Below are positions 1 to 12,530 of a DNA stretch of 64,000 nucleotides, in pieces. The position numbers and the translations under genes are program-made. The notes beneath the pieces are model-generated. The model did not search any database, was not told where the DNA came from, and worked only from the letters and a program-made list of their open reading frames with translations. The first letter of the stretch is position 1; each line of letters starts with the position of its first letter. This DNA is from Scenedesmus sp. ARA3 (Eukaryota > Chlorophyta > Chlorophyceae > Sphaeropleales > Scenedesmaceae): the NCBI GenBank assembly GCA_004335835.1, contig RWJK01001731.1:62426-126425 (forward strand), read 5' to 3'.

Positions 1-2169
1 GTTCGGCGCTCGTTGAGGGTGTCACGCGCCTGGATGAGGAATGGCACGCCAACGCCAAATACGACGTTGGGCAGCACGCCTGGGCCAAATGCTGTGCAGT
101 TGCGCGCTGCTGTGTTGGCGAAGTAGCTGTAGCTGAGCTTGTTGACGGTCCAGCCCTCGCCGTTGATGCTGACCTTGACGTCCACGGCAGTGGCTCCGAA
201 CTGCTCGTAGTTGGCTGTCTTGCACTTGATGGTCTCGTTGTCCACATACTCTGCGTCCACCAGCAGCTGCGTCCTCTCTGTGTTGCCAAAGCGCACCTGC
301 ACCTTGCCAGGCTTGAACCGCAGGCCCTTGATGATCATCTCTGTCTCACCGTACACAGGCCCAGCCTGAGGGCTGATGCCTGCAACAGCAGCAGCAGGGA
401 CAGGGGCATATTGAGCAGTGACGTGCCAGATGCCGCTGTTGTCCTGAAAGCTCAACAACCATTCCTGCAGGAATACTTTCACCTAGCACACGGTCTGCTT
501 TGCCCAAACAGGACTGAATTCTGAAGATCAGTTGCATTGCTGTTCTTGCATTGTGGCTTACTTGTGCAGGCGTACGGCGGGCCAATGATGGCAGACACGT
601 TGAGCTTGACTAGGTCCCCCAGCCAGCGGCTAGCCCAGCCACCAAAAATAAGCAGGCTGCTGCTCTTGGGGTCATACACCCAGGCTGTGTCCTCTCTGCA
701 GCATGGAGTGTATGGCAGAGAGCAGGAAGGTGGCCAGCAGAGGTGTAAGGTGCGACAAACCTGCCCGTGCAGAGGCAGTGACATGCACGCTGCGCACAGG
801 TGAGCATAGTAGCTGACCGCATAATACAAGGGGACCAGCACAGATGTGCTTGGCAGCAAGGTCAAAAACCTTGCTGGAGACGTGCCACACTCAATTCAAA
901 TGCTGCAGCTCACCTGCCGCAGGGTGCTTTGCCGCCCTCCACTGGCGGCGTGCTCCAAACCTGGCTGCCGCAGTCCATCACCTCAACGGTGTTCATGTAC
1001 TGCATCATGCCTTTCTTGCCACCAAAGCTGAAGACCTTGTGATAGGGCACGCTCTCAATGTCGTCGCACACGTTGTTGCACACTTCAAAAGGCAGCAGTG
1101 GCGCGCCCTCCGTCTGCCAGGTCATGCTGGCAAGGTCCAGCACGTAGCTGTCATGCAGCATTGCTGACAGATCACGCCCACCCATGATCAGCAGCTTGTC
1201 AAAGGTGTCACTGTTGGGTGTCACTGGGTAGATGAATGCTGTGTGGTCAAACCGAGGGCTGGGGGCAGTGCCTTGAAGCTGCTCTGTAAGGTTCTCCCAC
1301 TTGAAGTCCATGGCACAGCTGCTGCTGGCATTGCTGCTGTCCTCAGTGCTGCTGCTGCTGCTGCTGCCACGGCTGAGCACCCACAGGTCATTGAAGACCT
1401 GGCCTGCTCCGCCATAGCCACCAAAAAGGAAGACCTTGGAGCCAAACTTGGTGGCCGTGAGGTGGGCACGCGGCTCAGGGCAGGGCCCCTCAAACTGTAG
1501 CTGGCTCCATTCCTTGTCTTCTAGCGAAAACACCCAGGCATCGTTGTAGCGTGTACGTTTGTCCAGGCCGCCAAACACTAGCAGGTGCTTCTCATCCAAC
1601 TGCGCACATGGAGTTTGGGTGTAGTTGCAGGAACAGCATTGTGCTGTCAGTGGCGCATGTGTTGGTGTTGCTGCGCTGCGATTAGTGAACCGCCATCAAA
1701 GCAACCTGCTGATGGCCGCTGATACAAACCACGTTGCAATACATTTCGCTGCTGCTTGTGCGTGACGCTTCAGGCAGGCATGGACACAACTATAATTGCT
1801 GCATCCGACACCCACCGCTACTGCGCAGTGCCGTGCCCTGGGGGGCGGCACACTACCGTTGGTGGTTATCTGCTTCCACTTGTACTCTTCTGATGAGCTT
1901 GTATCAAGCTCAAACAGGTCATTGAAGGTTTGAGCCTTGCCTGCAACAGCAGCAGGTGGGCATTGGTTTCCTCAATCGCAAGCAGCAGTACCATGACGCT
2001 GCAGCTGCCACTGGTCGCGGGCAAGGGAACACTGCAGCACTACATGCTCACCGTTCAGGCGGCCGCTGCCGCCAAACACAAAGAACCTTCCTCCACAGGA
2101 GGTAAAAGTGTGTCCTGACCTTGCACACGGGCCTGTGCCCGCAATCACCGGCTCCTCCCAGCTGATGGA
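1..2169 (-). CDS. Kelch-repeat / IPT-TIG / filamin-repeat protein (both ends incomplete)
   Basis: Seen: exons at 2052-2169, 1816-1940, 914-1599, 562-695 and 1-379 join in frame across GT-AG introns. The first four exons carry kelch blades (FFVFGGSGR, HLLVFGGLDKR, VFLFGGYGGAG, LLIMGGRDLS, VFSFGGKKG, LLIFGGW), each preceded by a P.PR..H-type stretch. The chain then enters an IPT/TIG beta-sandwich (from AIIGPPYA through MIIKGLRFKPGKVQVRFG). At the left edge it reaches a filamin-like repeat (FGPGVLPNVVFGVGVPFLI) and runs off the window. Known: kelch propellers and IPT/filamin domains bind proteins or sugars. Inferred: an extended adhesion or scaffold protein, not an enzyme, since no oxidase active site is visible. 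The start codon is not resolved. The exon at 2169 opens in phase 0, and a possible further exon (DDFHFWQQL) lies near 2340-2440. There is no stop codon in the window. Confidence 0.82.
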
Positions 2170-2710
2170 CTGCAAATAGCGCAAGCAACATCAGGCTAGC
2201 TGTGAAGCATGCACAGCCAGCTCTGCCGACGGTGTTGAACACTTTTGCATGCAGAAATAACAAGCGTTGTACAAACAGTCCAGCTTGAGCTCAAGGCGAT
2301 GCACACAGCTGGCTGCTACTGCTCTTGACAAAGAACCATCACATGGCTGCCTGCTGCCCCACTGACCATGACTGTTTAACTGCTGCCAGAAATGGAAGTC
2401 ATCAATTTGTCTGTTGGGGCTGCGCCCTTTGGAGATCCTGCTCGTGTTCAGTATAGAGTCAGGCAGACGGTGCTCTTCGGTGCTGCTGCTTTGACTTTGT
2501 GGGGTGCGATGCTACCAACATAAACTACTGGATATACGCTGACTGACACCGATAAAAAACGTATTGAGGCGTTGACGTGGTTGTCAACGTTCACACGAAC
2601 GTGAGCAACCTTGAGTTGAACCTCACTCCTTGTCATCATGTCATGTGTGACAGACACATGCATGACCCAGCAACGACAGTGAAACACCTAATTGGTTCTG
2701 TATTGAAAGC
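2170..2710. promoter_or_regulatory. Divergent upstream region between the kelch gene (-) and kinesin gene (+)
   Basis: This stretch separates two genes transcribed outward. It should hold the unresolved first exon of the kelch gene, both 5' UTRs and both promoters. I see no clear TATA box or other named element. Confidence 0.4.
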
Positions 2711-5700
2711 ATGAGGGCGTGCGGCAGGTTGTTGTCGAGTGCCTTGACGCCAAATGAACACAGTGGCACTTTGAAACATGCAAGTGCCACAGCTACACTA
2801 GTAGAATTTGCAAAAGATAAGTTTGCAGCTCCCTTAAACATGCCGCCTGTGTTCAAGAAGGCAAAGGTAGGCAGTGATTGTGTGCGTTTGGCGGTAAATA
2901 AGAGAGGCGCAGCATGCGCAAGGATAACCAAACTCTCAGACAGTGGACGTTTTCTTGTTTATGCAAAGCACTTAAGCTAAGCAATACAATAATAACAACT
3001 GTGCAGGAGTACGACCCTGAGCTTGCCAAGAAGACGCTTGGAGGGGAGCCAGCTACAGCAACAGGCAAAGCAGAGGCAGGCAACAGGCAGTTGCTTGTTG
3101 AGTTGGTGAGTGCTAGAGCAGTTAAATTGTGGTACTACAATGAATTTTCCACATGTTATTGTGGGTGTGTCCGGCACAAAGAGTATTTGCGCTTGGCAAA
3201 GTTGTGTATCCCGGCATGCTGAATTGTGTCATGTGCACATCCAGGGCCTGGCGGATGAATTTGAGGAGGAGGAATGGGATGCTGACGAAGAAGCAAATCA
3301 CAAACACCTGGGTTTGCGAGAGAAAGCCTCTCAATCGGATAGTGAGCAGCAGGGAGCCATTGCAGCCTACTACCCTGCCGGTGTCAGCGCCATTGGCAGC
3401 AAGGTGAGCCAGCCATACATGAGTGTGTGGATATTAGTAACGGGTTGTGTGTCACCACGAATTGTTACATGCATTGTTTTGACAAGCAAGCTTGGCAGGC
3501 AGCCATTATGGACGGGGTGCTGCTGCTGCTGCAACAGGGCACTGCCAAGATTGTGGAGCAGCTGCGCAGTAGGCTGGAGACGTCGCTACAGAAGCTGCAG
3601 GCTGATGAACTGGACGAGGCAACAAAAGAAGAGGTAAGCATAGGAACATGCAGGGTGCAAATGTGGCCAATGAAACTCAGTAATTGTTTTGTCAGCAGCT
3701 GGCCCACAAGGCTGCGTGCGTAGGATGCCTCCAGGCCAGCTTGTGCATGTCCACAAGCTGTATTTCACCCAAACAAGCATCTGCAACAGCCCGACAACAA
3801 ACTTTCACTGCTGTAATGCAGGTACAGGAGCTGTTATTTGATCAGCAGCACCAGATTGACTTGCTGTTGCGCGGCACAAGCAGCATGCGCGGCAGTATGG
3901 ATGTGCTCAGGCGCAGCAGCAGGGAGATTGAGTCCAAGAACAGGGAGCTGCAAGAAGAGCTGGAGAAGCAGCATGCTGCGGCCCTCAAGCAAGTGCTGGC
4001 TCATAAACGACTACTAGTAATACTAGCATGGTGATGTAGCTGCCGTTTAGCCGCGGCCTGTATGTTCATCAGCGGAGTGTGCACCTGGCACGCCACCATC
4101 ATATGCGTGTGAGCCCTTTTCACACGTATGGTCTGTGTTGTGTGTAGGGAAATGGAGGCCAAGCTAGAAAAAGCCATACAGCAGGTGCAGCAGCTGCAGC
4201 AAACCACCCGCGATCGCCAGCAACAGCAGGAGGCCAATGCTCAGCACTCCCTGCAGGCAGCAGGCAAGGATGTGGCACAGCTTAGGGCCAAGGTAGCAGA
4301 ACTTCAGGTGCGCAACCAGGTCTAAATGAGCACCTCACAGCATGTACTTGCTCATTTCATAAGGCAGATGCAGGTTGAAATGCGCCGGCGACCTGCCTGA
4401 ATGACTTTCTTCTCCAAGTTCTTGTTAATTTGATGGACGCACTGTGATGCACCTACATGCTCCAAATATACGTACGCAGGCAGCCTTGAGCAGCAAGGAT
4501 CAGGCACTAGTAGAGTCGGAGCAGCATGCAGAGCAGCTGGCCGCCCAGGCAGCCAGCCTGACAGCAGCAACCAGCAGGCTAGAACAGGAATGCACCACGC
4601 ATGCACAGCAGAGCAGCAGCACGAAGCAGGAGTTGAATCAGGTAGCAGAGGCGTGCAAAGTGGCACAGCATGAGTTGCAGAGCAAGGTGGCTGCCTTACT
4701 GTTGGCGCAAACAGAGGTTGACGAGCTGAAGCAGCAGCTGGACAAGGCTAGCACAGCGCAGCAGCAGCTGCAGGCTGAATATGACAGAACCCAGCAGCAG
4801 CTTCAGCAAGTGCAAGCAGCATCACAGCAGCAGGTGCAATTTTCAACTGCAGAGGCAGCCGCGCATACAAGCAAGCTGCAAACACAATGCTCTGAGCTGC
4901 AGCAGCAGCTGGAGCAGGTGCAGGCAGAGCGACAGCCACTGCAGTCCCAGGTGGCGGAACTGCTGCAGCAGCAGCAAGACATCTCACTCAAACATGAGGG
5001 CCTGCAGCAGCAGCTGCTGGTTGCAACACAGGGTCATTCGCAGCTGCAGGTACAGTATCAGCAGCTGGAGGAGAGCAAGCTGCGGCTGCAAGTGCAGTGC
5101 CAGAAGGCAGAGACACAGCTGGCTGCTGCCTCTGCTGCAGCTCAGGAGCAGCAGGCGGCTGCTGCATCCAACCAGCAGCAGCTGGCCAGCCAGTGTGAGG
5201 CAGCTCAGCAGCAGTCGCAACAGCTGCAGCAGCAGGTTCAACGGCTGCAGGAGGATAAGGCTGGCCTGGAGGGACAGCTGCAGCAGGCCAGTGCACATAC
5301 ACGGGACGTCGAGGCGCAGCTGCAGGCATCTGCCAAGGAGTATCAAGAGGCATGCGAGAAGCTGGCAGCACACGAGTCGGACAGCCAGAAGCTGCAGTGG
5401 AAGATCACCGCACTGCAGAATGAGCATCAAAAGGTACATGTGGTTAGCAGTAGTGCACTAGACGCCTAGCAGCACTAAAACTACTGAAGAACAGCATGCA
5501 GCCAAGCAGGTGCACCTGTCTAGTGTGTGTGCAACGTCTTCATAGAAAGCTCCTCCATCAATCCGTCCGTGCTAACCATTGTGCTGTGCAACCTGTCGTC
5601 TGCATTGCAGCTGCTGCGGTCAACAGCTGAGCAGATGAAGCAGCTGCAGGACGCAGCCAGCCAGGCCCAGGCTGCATTGGCCACCATCCAGGCAGAGGCC

Positions 5701-7911
5701 GACAAGCGCATCGCAGCTGCAGAGGGCGCTGCGCTGGCGCAAGTGGAGAGCTTCAAGCAGAAGTGGCGGGAAGAGTTTGATAAGCGGCGCAAGCTGCACA
5801 ACCTGGTGAGCAGCTGTGCGCAGCTACACACTATCAACAGCATGTGCCCACTCAATTGCTGCTCAACCTTGGCAGGTGCATGATTGAAACAGCTGTTGAT
5901 GCAATGCTGCCCTGCCTGCGCTGCTGCAGGTGACCGAGCTCAAAGGCAACATCCGCGTGCTGGCACGCATCCGGCCCATGAGCGAAAAAGAGCACAGCAG
6001 CTCAGGCGCCGAGGCAGCTGTGCGTGTGATCGATGAGGAGACGCTGTCCGTGGCGGGCACGTCTGTGAGAGAGTACGAGTTTGACCGCGTGTTTGGGCCC
6101 ATGGATGGGCAGGCACAGGTGAGCACAGGCATGCTGTGCGTGCTTGTATGTGGGGCTGCGGAGATGCATTGGTGGTTGCAAGGCAGTGTACCCTGCAGCT
6201 TGAGAATTCAGTTACTGTATGTGAGCCACAAACAGCAAATGGGCTTGGGAGTGTTTGACAGTTGAGGCATCCTCCTTGTGCTCTGCTGCAACTGATGCTG
6301 CTGCATGTCCCGCCGACTAATGCGTGTGCTGCTCTGTGGCAGGTGTTTGACGAGGTCTCAGGCCTTGTGACAAGCATCCTGGACGGCTACAACGTGTGCA
6401 TCATGGCGTACGGCCAGACCGGCAGCGGCAAAACCTACACCATTGAGGGCCCCGCTGAAGACCCCGGAGTCAACAGCAGGGCGCTGGCTGAGCTGTTCAG
6501 GGCGGCAGGCGAGCGCAGCACTGGCTTCAGCTACGCCTTCTCCGCCAGCGTGCTGGAGATCTACAACGAGCAGATCTTCGACCTGCTGGCTGGCAGCAGG
6601 GACTCAGGTAGGGCAAGCTGGCTGGCGGGCGGGCTCAGCAAAAGTGTGCACGCAAGGCTAGGAGGCTGTGCGTCATTGGCAGCCGAGGGCACCTGTAGAG
6701 GACTGCATCCTTTGCTCGCGTACAGTACTGTTTGTCCCTGCGTCAGTTTTCAATATAGCAGAGCTGTCTAGCAGTGTCATCCCGTGGCAGTACAGGTCGT
6801 TCTGGCTCTAGTGCCTGGTTTAACTTAACGCCGCTGCTGCCAGGTGACAAGCTGGACATCAAGGAGGGGCCGCAGGGCCTGTTCATCCCTGGGCTGCGCG
6901 TGGAGGCAGTTGGCGGCGCGGAGGACGTTGTGGCTGTGCTGCAGAAGGGCAAGCAGCACCGCAGCACGTTTGCCACCAACATGAACGAGCACTCCAGCCG
7001 CAGCCACCTGGTTCTGACCATCTACGTGAAGGGCTACGACACGGCCAAGGGTGAGCGGGCAGCAGCACGCGCAGAGTGTGCTAGATGGCTGCCAACAGCG
7101 TGTCCCTGCTGGTGTGCAGAACACAGATATTGCAAAACAAAGTGGAACCAACATCGGCTCTGGCATTCGTAGACATTGTGGCTGACTCGGCTTGCAAAAT
7201 CACTGCGTGCCTGCAGGCACGTCCTGGTCCTCCAAGATGCACCTCATCGACCTGGCTGGCAGCGAGCGCGTGTCGCGCAGCGGCGCTGAGGGCGAGCGCC
7301 TCAAGGAGGCAGCGGCCATCAACAAGAGCCTGTCAGCGCTGGGCGACGTGGTGGCCGCGCTGCAGCAGCGCAGTAGCCACGTGCCTTACCGCAACAGCAA
7401 GGTGGGCGCCACACATGCAGCACTGGCACTACCAACCTAATAGTATTGGCATGCCCAACATGAATTGACTGGATGTCACCTGCAGCGTGGTACTGAAAAA
7501 CTGTGGCTGCTGCTTGTGTCCTGCGTGCTGCCATGCGCTATGTTGCAGCTCACGCGCCTGCTGGAGGACTCCCTGGGCGGCAGCAGCAAGACGCTGCTGG
7601 TGGTCAACTGCAGCCCTGCGGCAGAGAACGCCAACGAGTCCAAGTGCTCGCTTGATTTTGCAGCGCGTGCCCGCAAGGTGGAGCTGGGTGCAGCGCAGCG
7701 CAACACGGACGCGCCTGTCAGCCCAGGGTCGCCCGCAGCTGGCGGCAGCAGCACGCCTCGCATGTCAGGCCTCAGCCCACTCAACACTGGCGGTAGCGGC
7801 AGCAACGGCGGCAGCGGTGCCAGCAGCCCGCGCGTGAACAGGAGCGGTGGGGACCTCAGCAGCACTGCCAGGCTGGCAGCGTCCAGGCGGGCTGGTGGCC
7901 TGCAGCAGTAA
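2711..7911 (+). CDS. Kinesin-14, minus-end-directed C-terminal motor
   Basis: Seen: thirteen exons (2711-2866, 3007-3105, 3245-3403, 3499-3633, 3822-4030, 4148-4307, 4480-5433, 5611-5805, 5930-6118, 6343-6607, 6844-7050, 7217-7401, 7549-7911) give 1091 aa. About 600 residues of Gln/Ala/Leu-rich coiled coil (mainly exon 4480-5433) lead into the neck [14 protein letters not shown] near residue 690. The motor follows: P-loop GQTGSGKT (~775-782), switch [11 protein letters not shown] (~886-895), switch II DLAGSE (~921-926), and [19 protein letters not shown] Ser/Gly-rich tail of about 80 aa ends the protein. Known: a C-terminal motor with a GN-type neck marks kinesin-14s, which slide and bundle spindle or cytoplasmic microtubules toward minus ends. 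The ends of exons 5 and 6 are the least certain: donor 4031 was chosen for phase, and 4308 is preferred to 4321. ATG 2711 is the first Met of exon 1. Confidence 0.93.
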
Positions 7912-9308
7912 CAAAGAAGAGCTGCCAGCTCTGCAGTGTAGGTGCATAGTGCATCGGCAGCAGCACCTGCCGCTGATGCATTGAACAAAGGATGAAGTCA
8001 CATGGAGGGCGTTCTGGGAGGCACAAATTCATTAGGGGAAATTCCCCTGGCAAGGACACCTGCTCACAAACATGTTGTGGTGAGCAGAACAGCACCTGTT
8101 GTCGAGGTCCAAGCATACATAAAGTAAAAACCTTCCGTGAGGTATGACAAGAGCTGGGCCATACATCCGCTGTTCTGCAGGATTTTATTACAGGCGGCAA
8201 GCCTGCTGCATCTCATCATGTCCATGGTTTGCACGGTCTGCTGATGGTGGTGCAGTGCCATTGATGTATCATGTTATAAAAGAGCAGTCCAGCTGTCCAG
8301 TGTATGCATATGCTTTGCTGCTTGTGTGCGCAGCATTGCTGTCAACGCGTCTCATATTGGCCCTTTGGGCGCACGCTGACTGTGTGGATGAGAGCACATG
8401 TTTATTTGAGGCTGCGGCTTTCGAGGTGCGGTGCGACGTCCACAACTGTGCTGGCTGTGCTAGCAACAGTGGCAGCTGATCAGAACTCCCAGCTCGGTTG
8501 TGTTCCTGCGCTGCGCAATGCACAGGCCGTGCATATAATGCTTACCTTGCAGCATAGTGTTAAACTACATACAGGCACAGTGCCTGGGACCCAGGCAAGC
8601 GGCCGCGATTCCGTGAGGCCAACACAGCGGCTGCGCTATGGCCTGCCAGGCCAGGCTGGCGAGGTGTACCTCGGATACGGCCGGCTGGACATGCCATTTC
8701 AGCACATTCACAGCCACGCATATTGTTACAGTGCAGCAGGAGCAGATGGAACTTGCTGTGCCGTTCTAGGGCGGCATGCTGCCAGCATCGCTGCATCATG
8801 CAGTCAAGCAGGCTGCAGCCTGGAGGCTGCGACTTGGCACGTCGGCAGGGCCTGTGTGTATAGCACCTCTCCTGTCGTTTATGGCACCTGGATCTTGCTG
8901 GTACCGATGCATGTGCTTGGAAAGGTTTAAGCTAGTCGTTTGGTTAACGTTTGCGGAAAGTATTGTTATGGAGTTGCTGCCAGCTGGCCACCTGACCAGT
9001 CTGACGGAGCTGCTACGGTGGTGAGGAGCATAACCACTCACCAAGCGCGTAACCAGCATATCCCGATGCCGGATCAGGCAATCAAAAGGCAGTGTTGTCA
9101 GGTCCAGGCGTGCACAGGATGGTCAAAGACCTAGGCAACAACGAGGCCTGTTCAGCGTGTTCAAGGAGTGTTTGCCTGCAACACCTGAGTTACCACGGGT
9201 CCTTGACACAAGATACGCTATTTAAAAGCAGAAGCATTGGTGCTCAGCTCCTAGATCTGAGGGTGTCGTGTATACCTGCAGGAGTCAGCGATTACACTCG
9301 CTAGCAAG
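7912..9308. other. Gene-free stretch (3' UTR of kinesin plus upstream of plastid gene)
   Basis: No coding region with recognisable content was found on either strand. The longest open frame (8304-8930, +) is Cys/Arg-rich, with no splice-bounded domain, and looks random. It probably holds the long 3' UTR of the kinesin gene and the promoter and 5' UTR of the next gene. Confidence 0.5.
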
Positions 9309-9667
9309 ATGATGCTGACACATAGCAGCAGTAGACTTTCGGCGTCGAATCAGCTGAGCAGTCGCCGGGCAGCGGTGGTGGTGCGCGCAAGCAGCAGCTT
9401 TCCAGGCGGGTGACGACAAGATAGTGGGATCGCCATTGTATAGCTCATCGCTTGGTACATGTGGCATCTATCCTTTCGTGTGTGATGTGCCCTACGCCGT
9501 TAGGCAAGCCCTTCCACGACAAGGCGCTGACACATTTCTGCTGTCCACTTGTTTGCAGGCAGCAAGGTCGAGCAATGGCTAAAAACGCCGTTCGATATTG
9601 CGTCTTTTGGGCCTCGTGCCACTCTTGGGGCGCTGCTGTCTATGCCGGAGAAACTGGAGTCATTGTA

Positions 9668-9714
<47 letters not shown>

Positions 9715-10869
9715 GCAAGCAGCTTGGTGACGCCAGGCAGGCTGACCTATACACTCTGTTTGGCGCTGCAGGCAGGCGGATATGGAGCGTATTACTACAT
9801 TAGTGCAGGACCCACGTCCAGTGGAGGAAAAGCAGCAGCTGGTACTGCAGGTGAGGCAGCAGCTCTGACACAACCTGCCTGCCAAGCAACCAGCCTGCCA
9901 ACAGCAGTGAAACTCAAATGTTCAGCACCGATAAAGTCAGCTGTTGCCATGCATACATGGCTCTTGCACACAGCAAGCATCAACTACGCGCTGCTGCAGC
10001 CTGCGCCTGTGTCACCGCACATCCCATGCATCATCTCCAGCAGCATGCCTCATCCATCAGCCTCCCTTTTCCCCATGCCCTTGCAGGAAGTTGAAGACCA
10101 GCTGGTGACCTTCCTGGAGCGTGGTGCCACCATTGAGTCTGATATTTTGGCCAACCTCAAGGTGCTGCTGCCGCCTGATGTCACCAAGCAGCTGGACGAG
10201 CTCATCCCGCCGCCGCCAAACAGCAAGCCAGCCATGCCAGAGATAGAGGTGGAGGAGCCAACCATCATCTACACGGCAGACGCAGTGCTGGAGAGCCAGA
10301 TAGGTGCGCCAGGCTCCATTCAAACAGCGGCAGCAGCAGCAGCAACAGCAGCAGGCAGTGCAGCGGTTGTTGTGGTCAGCTTGCAGATGGCGGTGGGGTG
10401 CAAGCAGTGGTGGTCTGCAGGTCAGGCGAAGACTGCAGGGCGACCTGGCGTCCTGTGTAATTTGCTGATTCTGCTGCGCTGTGCCTGCATCACAACAGGC
10501 ACGATGTGCTAGTAGTGCAGTGCCCGCATCCGCTGGATGCAGCTATCACATCACACTCAACCTGGCGCAACTAGTACGGCATTTCCTGCTGCTGCCTGCT
10601 GCCGCGCAGCGTCCGAGATGACGGAGATCAAGGTCGCCGTGGAGGGCGTCAAGGTGGCGCTGGAGGAGCTGCGAGCCAACAGCGACACCACGCGCGCCGG
10701 CATGCTGAAGCTCAACCTCAAGGAGGCGCGAGACATCCTGGCGCGGCGGCTGCAGGAGACAGCCCCAGGCACCGCGCCCGCAGGCACCAGCAGCGACGCC
10801 TCGTTGTCAGCAGCCACGCGGGAGGCGACAGTGCTGCTGGATGAGGTGGATGCGCAGTTCTTCCGGTAG
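9309..10869 (+). CDS. Unrecognised plastid-targeted helical protein, 252 aa
   Basis: Seen: five exons (9309-9409, 9563-9664, 9772-9850, 10087-10303, 10610-10869) join in frame. Exon 1 is a classic plastid transit peptide (Ser/Arg-rich, ending RRAAVVVRASSSF). The mature part has WLKTPFDIASFGPRATLGAL, then amphipathic helices, a proline linker (LDELIPPPPNSKP), an acidic EIEVEEPTIIY patch and a C-terminal helical region (EMTEIKVAVEGVKVALEEL and beyond). No catalytic motif or membrane span is visible. Inferred: a conserved-looking soluble or peripheral chloroplast protein, because splice sites, phases and amphipathic pattern are all orderly. I do not recognise the family and assign no function. 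The second acceptor (AG at 9561-9562) was chosen over the one 4 bases upstream because only it keeps the frame. Confidence 0.75.
9669..9712 (+). repeat. (CAG)n microsatellite inside an intron
   Basis: A nearly pure CAG run begins a few bases after the GTAAGC donor of intron 2 of the plastid-protein gene. It is outside the coding sequence, so it is not maintained as polyglutamine. Confidence 0.9.
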
Positions 10870-11307
10870 AACACCGACTATAAAGCTGTTGTGTGCTGGC
10901 AGCCGTGCTGCTGCAGTTGGTGTTGGTGCTGGGAAGCAGCAGAGCTGCTGCAATGGCGTGCGCAGGGCCGTTTTCATTACGCCGGTTGGGCGTAGTTAGA
11001 CCTCGGCATATGACTGGCTGCTGCCTGCTGTTATGCCAGCACATGCACTTGTGTCAAGCACTGACCATAGGGGGCTGTGCAGCGTCTTTGCTGGTCTCAA
11101 GTTGATCCTAAACGCTGGAGTTTGCGATGCCGTATGTTACCATGCCTCTGCAGCAGCTGCAAAGGCTGCTGCGCGGGCAAGCACCTGTCATGTTCTTTAC
11201 GTTGCAGAGTTATGGTGTGCACAGCACACATGCAGGTGGTGGCAGTGCCTTCTGCATTGCTGAGTGGGAGGTTGTTGCTGCTGTGAGTGTGGTGTGTGTT
11301 GTTGTTG

Positions 11308-11312
11308 TGTAA
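11308..11312 (+). terminator. Candidate polyadenylation signal TGTAA
   Basis: TGTAA is the usual chlorophyte poly(A) signal. It sits about 440 bases after the stop of the plastid-protein gene, a plausible 3' UTR length for these algae. It is only a pentamer match. Confidence 0.3.
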
Positions 11313-12507
11313 TGTGTGTGGGGCTGGCAACAGCCTATGGCTGCAGACAGCTGCTCAACGTCCTGTGACTTTCATGCCCTTAAATTAACGCTACGCGCAG
11401 TGCAGCAGGCTGTGCATGGTGAATCCTTCGCCTGTGCAGATGTCAGGCAATTGGCTGATGCATGCGCATGGGTTGATGACTTGCCCAGGTGCATTCGCAG
11501 CATGGCCTGCACTGTCGTGCAACAGCTCGTTGTGGCTTAGCTCCTGTCTGCTGTGCGTAACTGGTGTGTGCATTGACATCTGCAGGTTCATGCCATGGGA
11601 TGCCAACATGTGGCAGTTTGATGTGCTGTTGCGTGGTTTTTAGCATGTGTGCATGCTGGGTCACCACTGCCTTGCAAGCAATTGCTGCTGTGCTCAAGCC
11701 CAGGTTGTATGCAGCTGGTGGAAATCGTGCGCATCGTTGCGGCTCCCTACAGTGCGTCTGGTCGTGCCGTGTGTTGTGCAGTCTGATTGTCTTGCTGTTG
11801 GTTGCTCCTGGCGCTGTGCATGCCATGCAGTGCAGCTTGTTCGAACTCATCACGTGTGCGCTGACATAGCACATCGTCGTGATATGTGGGCTTGATTACA
11901 TCCACCATGACCAGCACTGACCTTTGAACTGGGTTGGGCACTTCATGGCTGGCGGGGTACATGCAGCGTGTGAACTACTATGTTTGGGTCTTGCAGGTTG
12001 CAGGCCTAGGCTGCAGCTATGACCACGCCACATCAGCCCAGATGTTTGCCAGCAGCACAGCCGCCGTCTGGCAAGGCAATGCACAGCAGATTGGTCGCAT
12101 GTTGATACATGCAGGACCACGTGCATCCATGGCGACGTGCGACCTGCGCAGCATGCTGAGCACAGGCAACCCATGCCTGCATTCATTGTGTGCTCTGTAC
12201 TCTGCTCCCTTCCTCTGTGTAACACGCAACTTGAAGGTCTGGCAGATGGCGTCGCCATGACAAGCTGTTGGAAGTTACCAGCTGCAACGAGTTTCAGCTT
12301 CCGAAAAACAACCAGCTCAAGCTTCACACACCCCAACACACCCATGGACAGCGCCACTGGCGTGCAGGCTGTACCGCCACATCACACAAAACACGTGCTT
12401 ATTGATGTGAGCTGCCGTCGGCGCTCGCCCAGGCATACATGGCTGTCGCCCTTGAGCAACTCCCGGACACGACAAGCTTTTATCCCATTCCTGCTAGACT
12501 GCAGTGT

Positions 12508-12530
12508 TGCTGCTGCTGCTGCTGCTGCTG
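12508..12530 (+). repeat. (CTG)n microsatellite, intergenic
   Basis: A run of CTG triplets in gene-free DNA, part of the window-wide CAG/CTG enrichment. Confidence 0.85.

Noticed and set aside
1..2169. Galactose oxidase enzyme
   Set aside because: Kelch blades are present, but the copper ligands and the Cys-Tyr cofactor context are not visible, and the chain continues into IPT/filamin domains.
8304..8930. A 208-codon open frame after the kinesin gene
   Set aside because: It starts at a non-ATG or arbitrary codon, is Cys/Arg-rich, and has no domain or splice logic; it is most likely 3' UTR.
9669..9712. CRISPR-like array
   Set aside because: The units are three bases with no spacers. This is a microsatellite, as are the other CAG runs.
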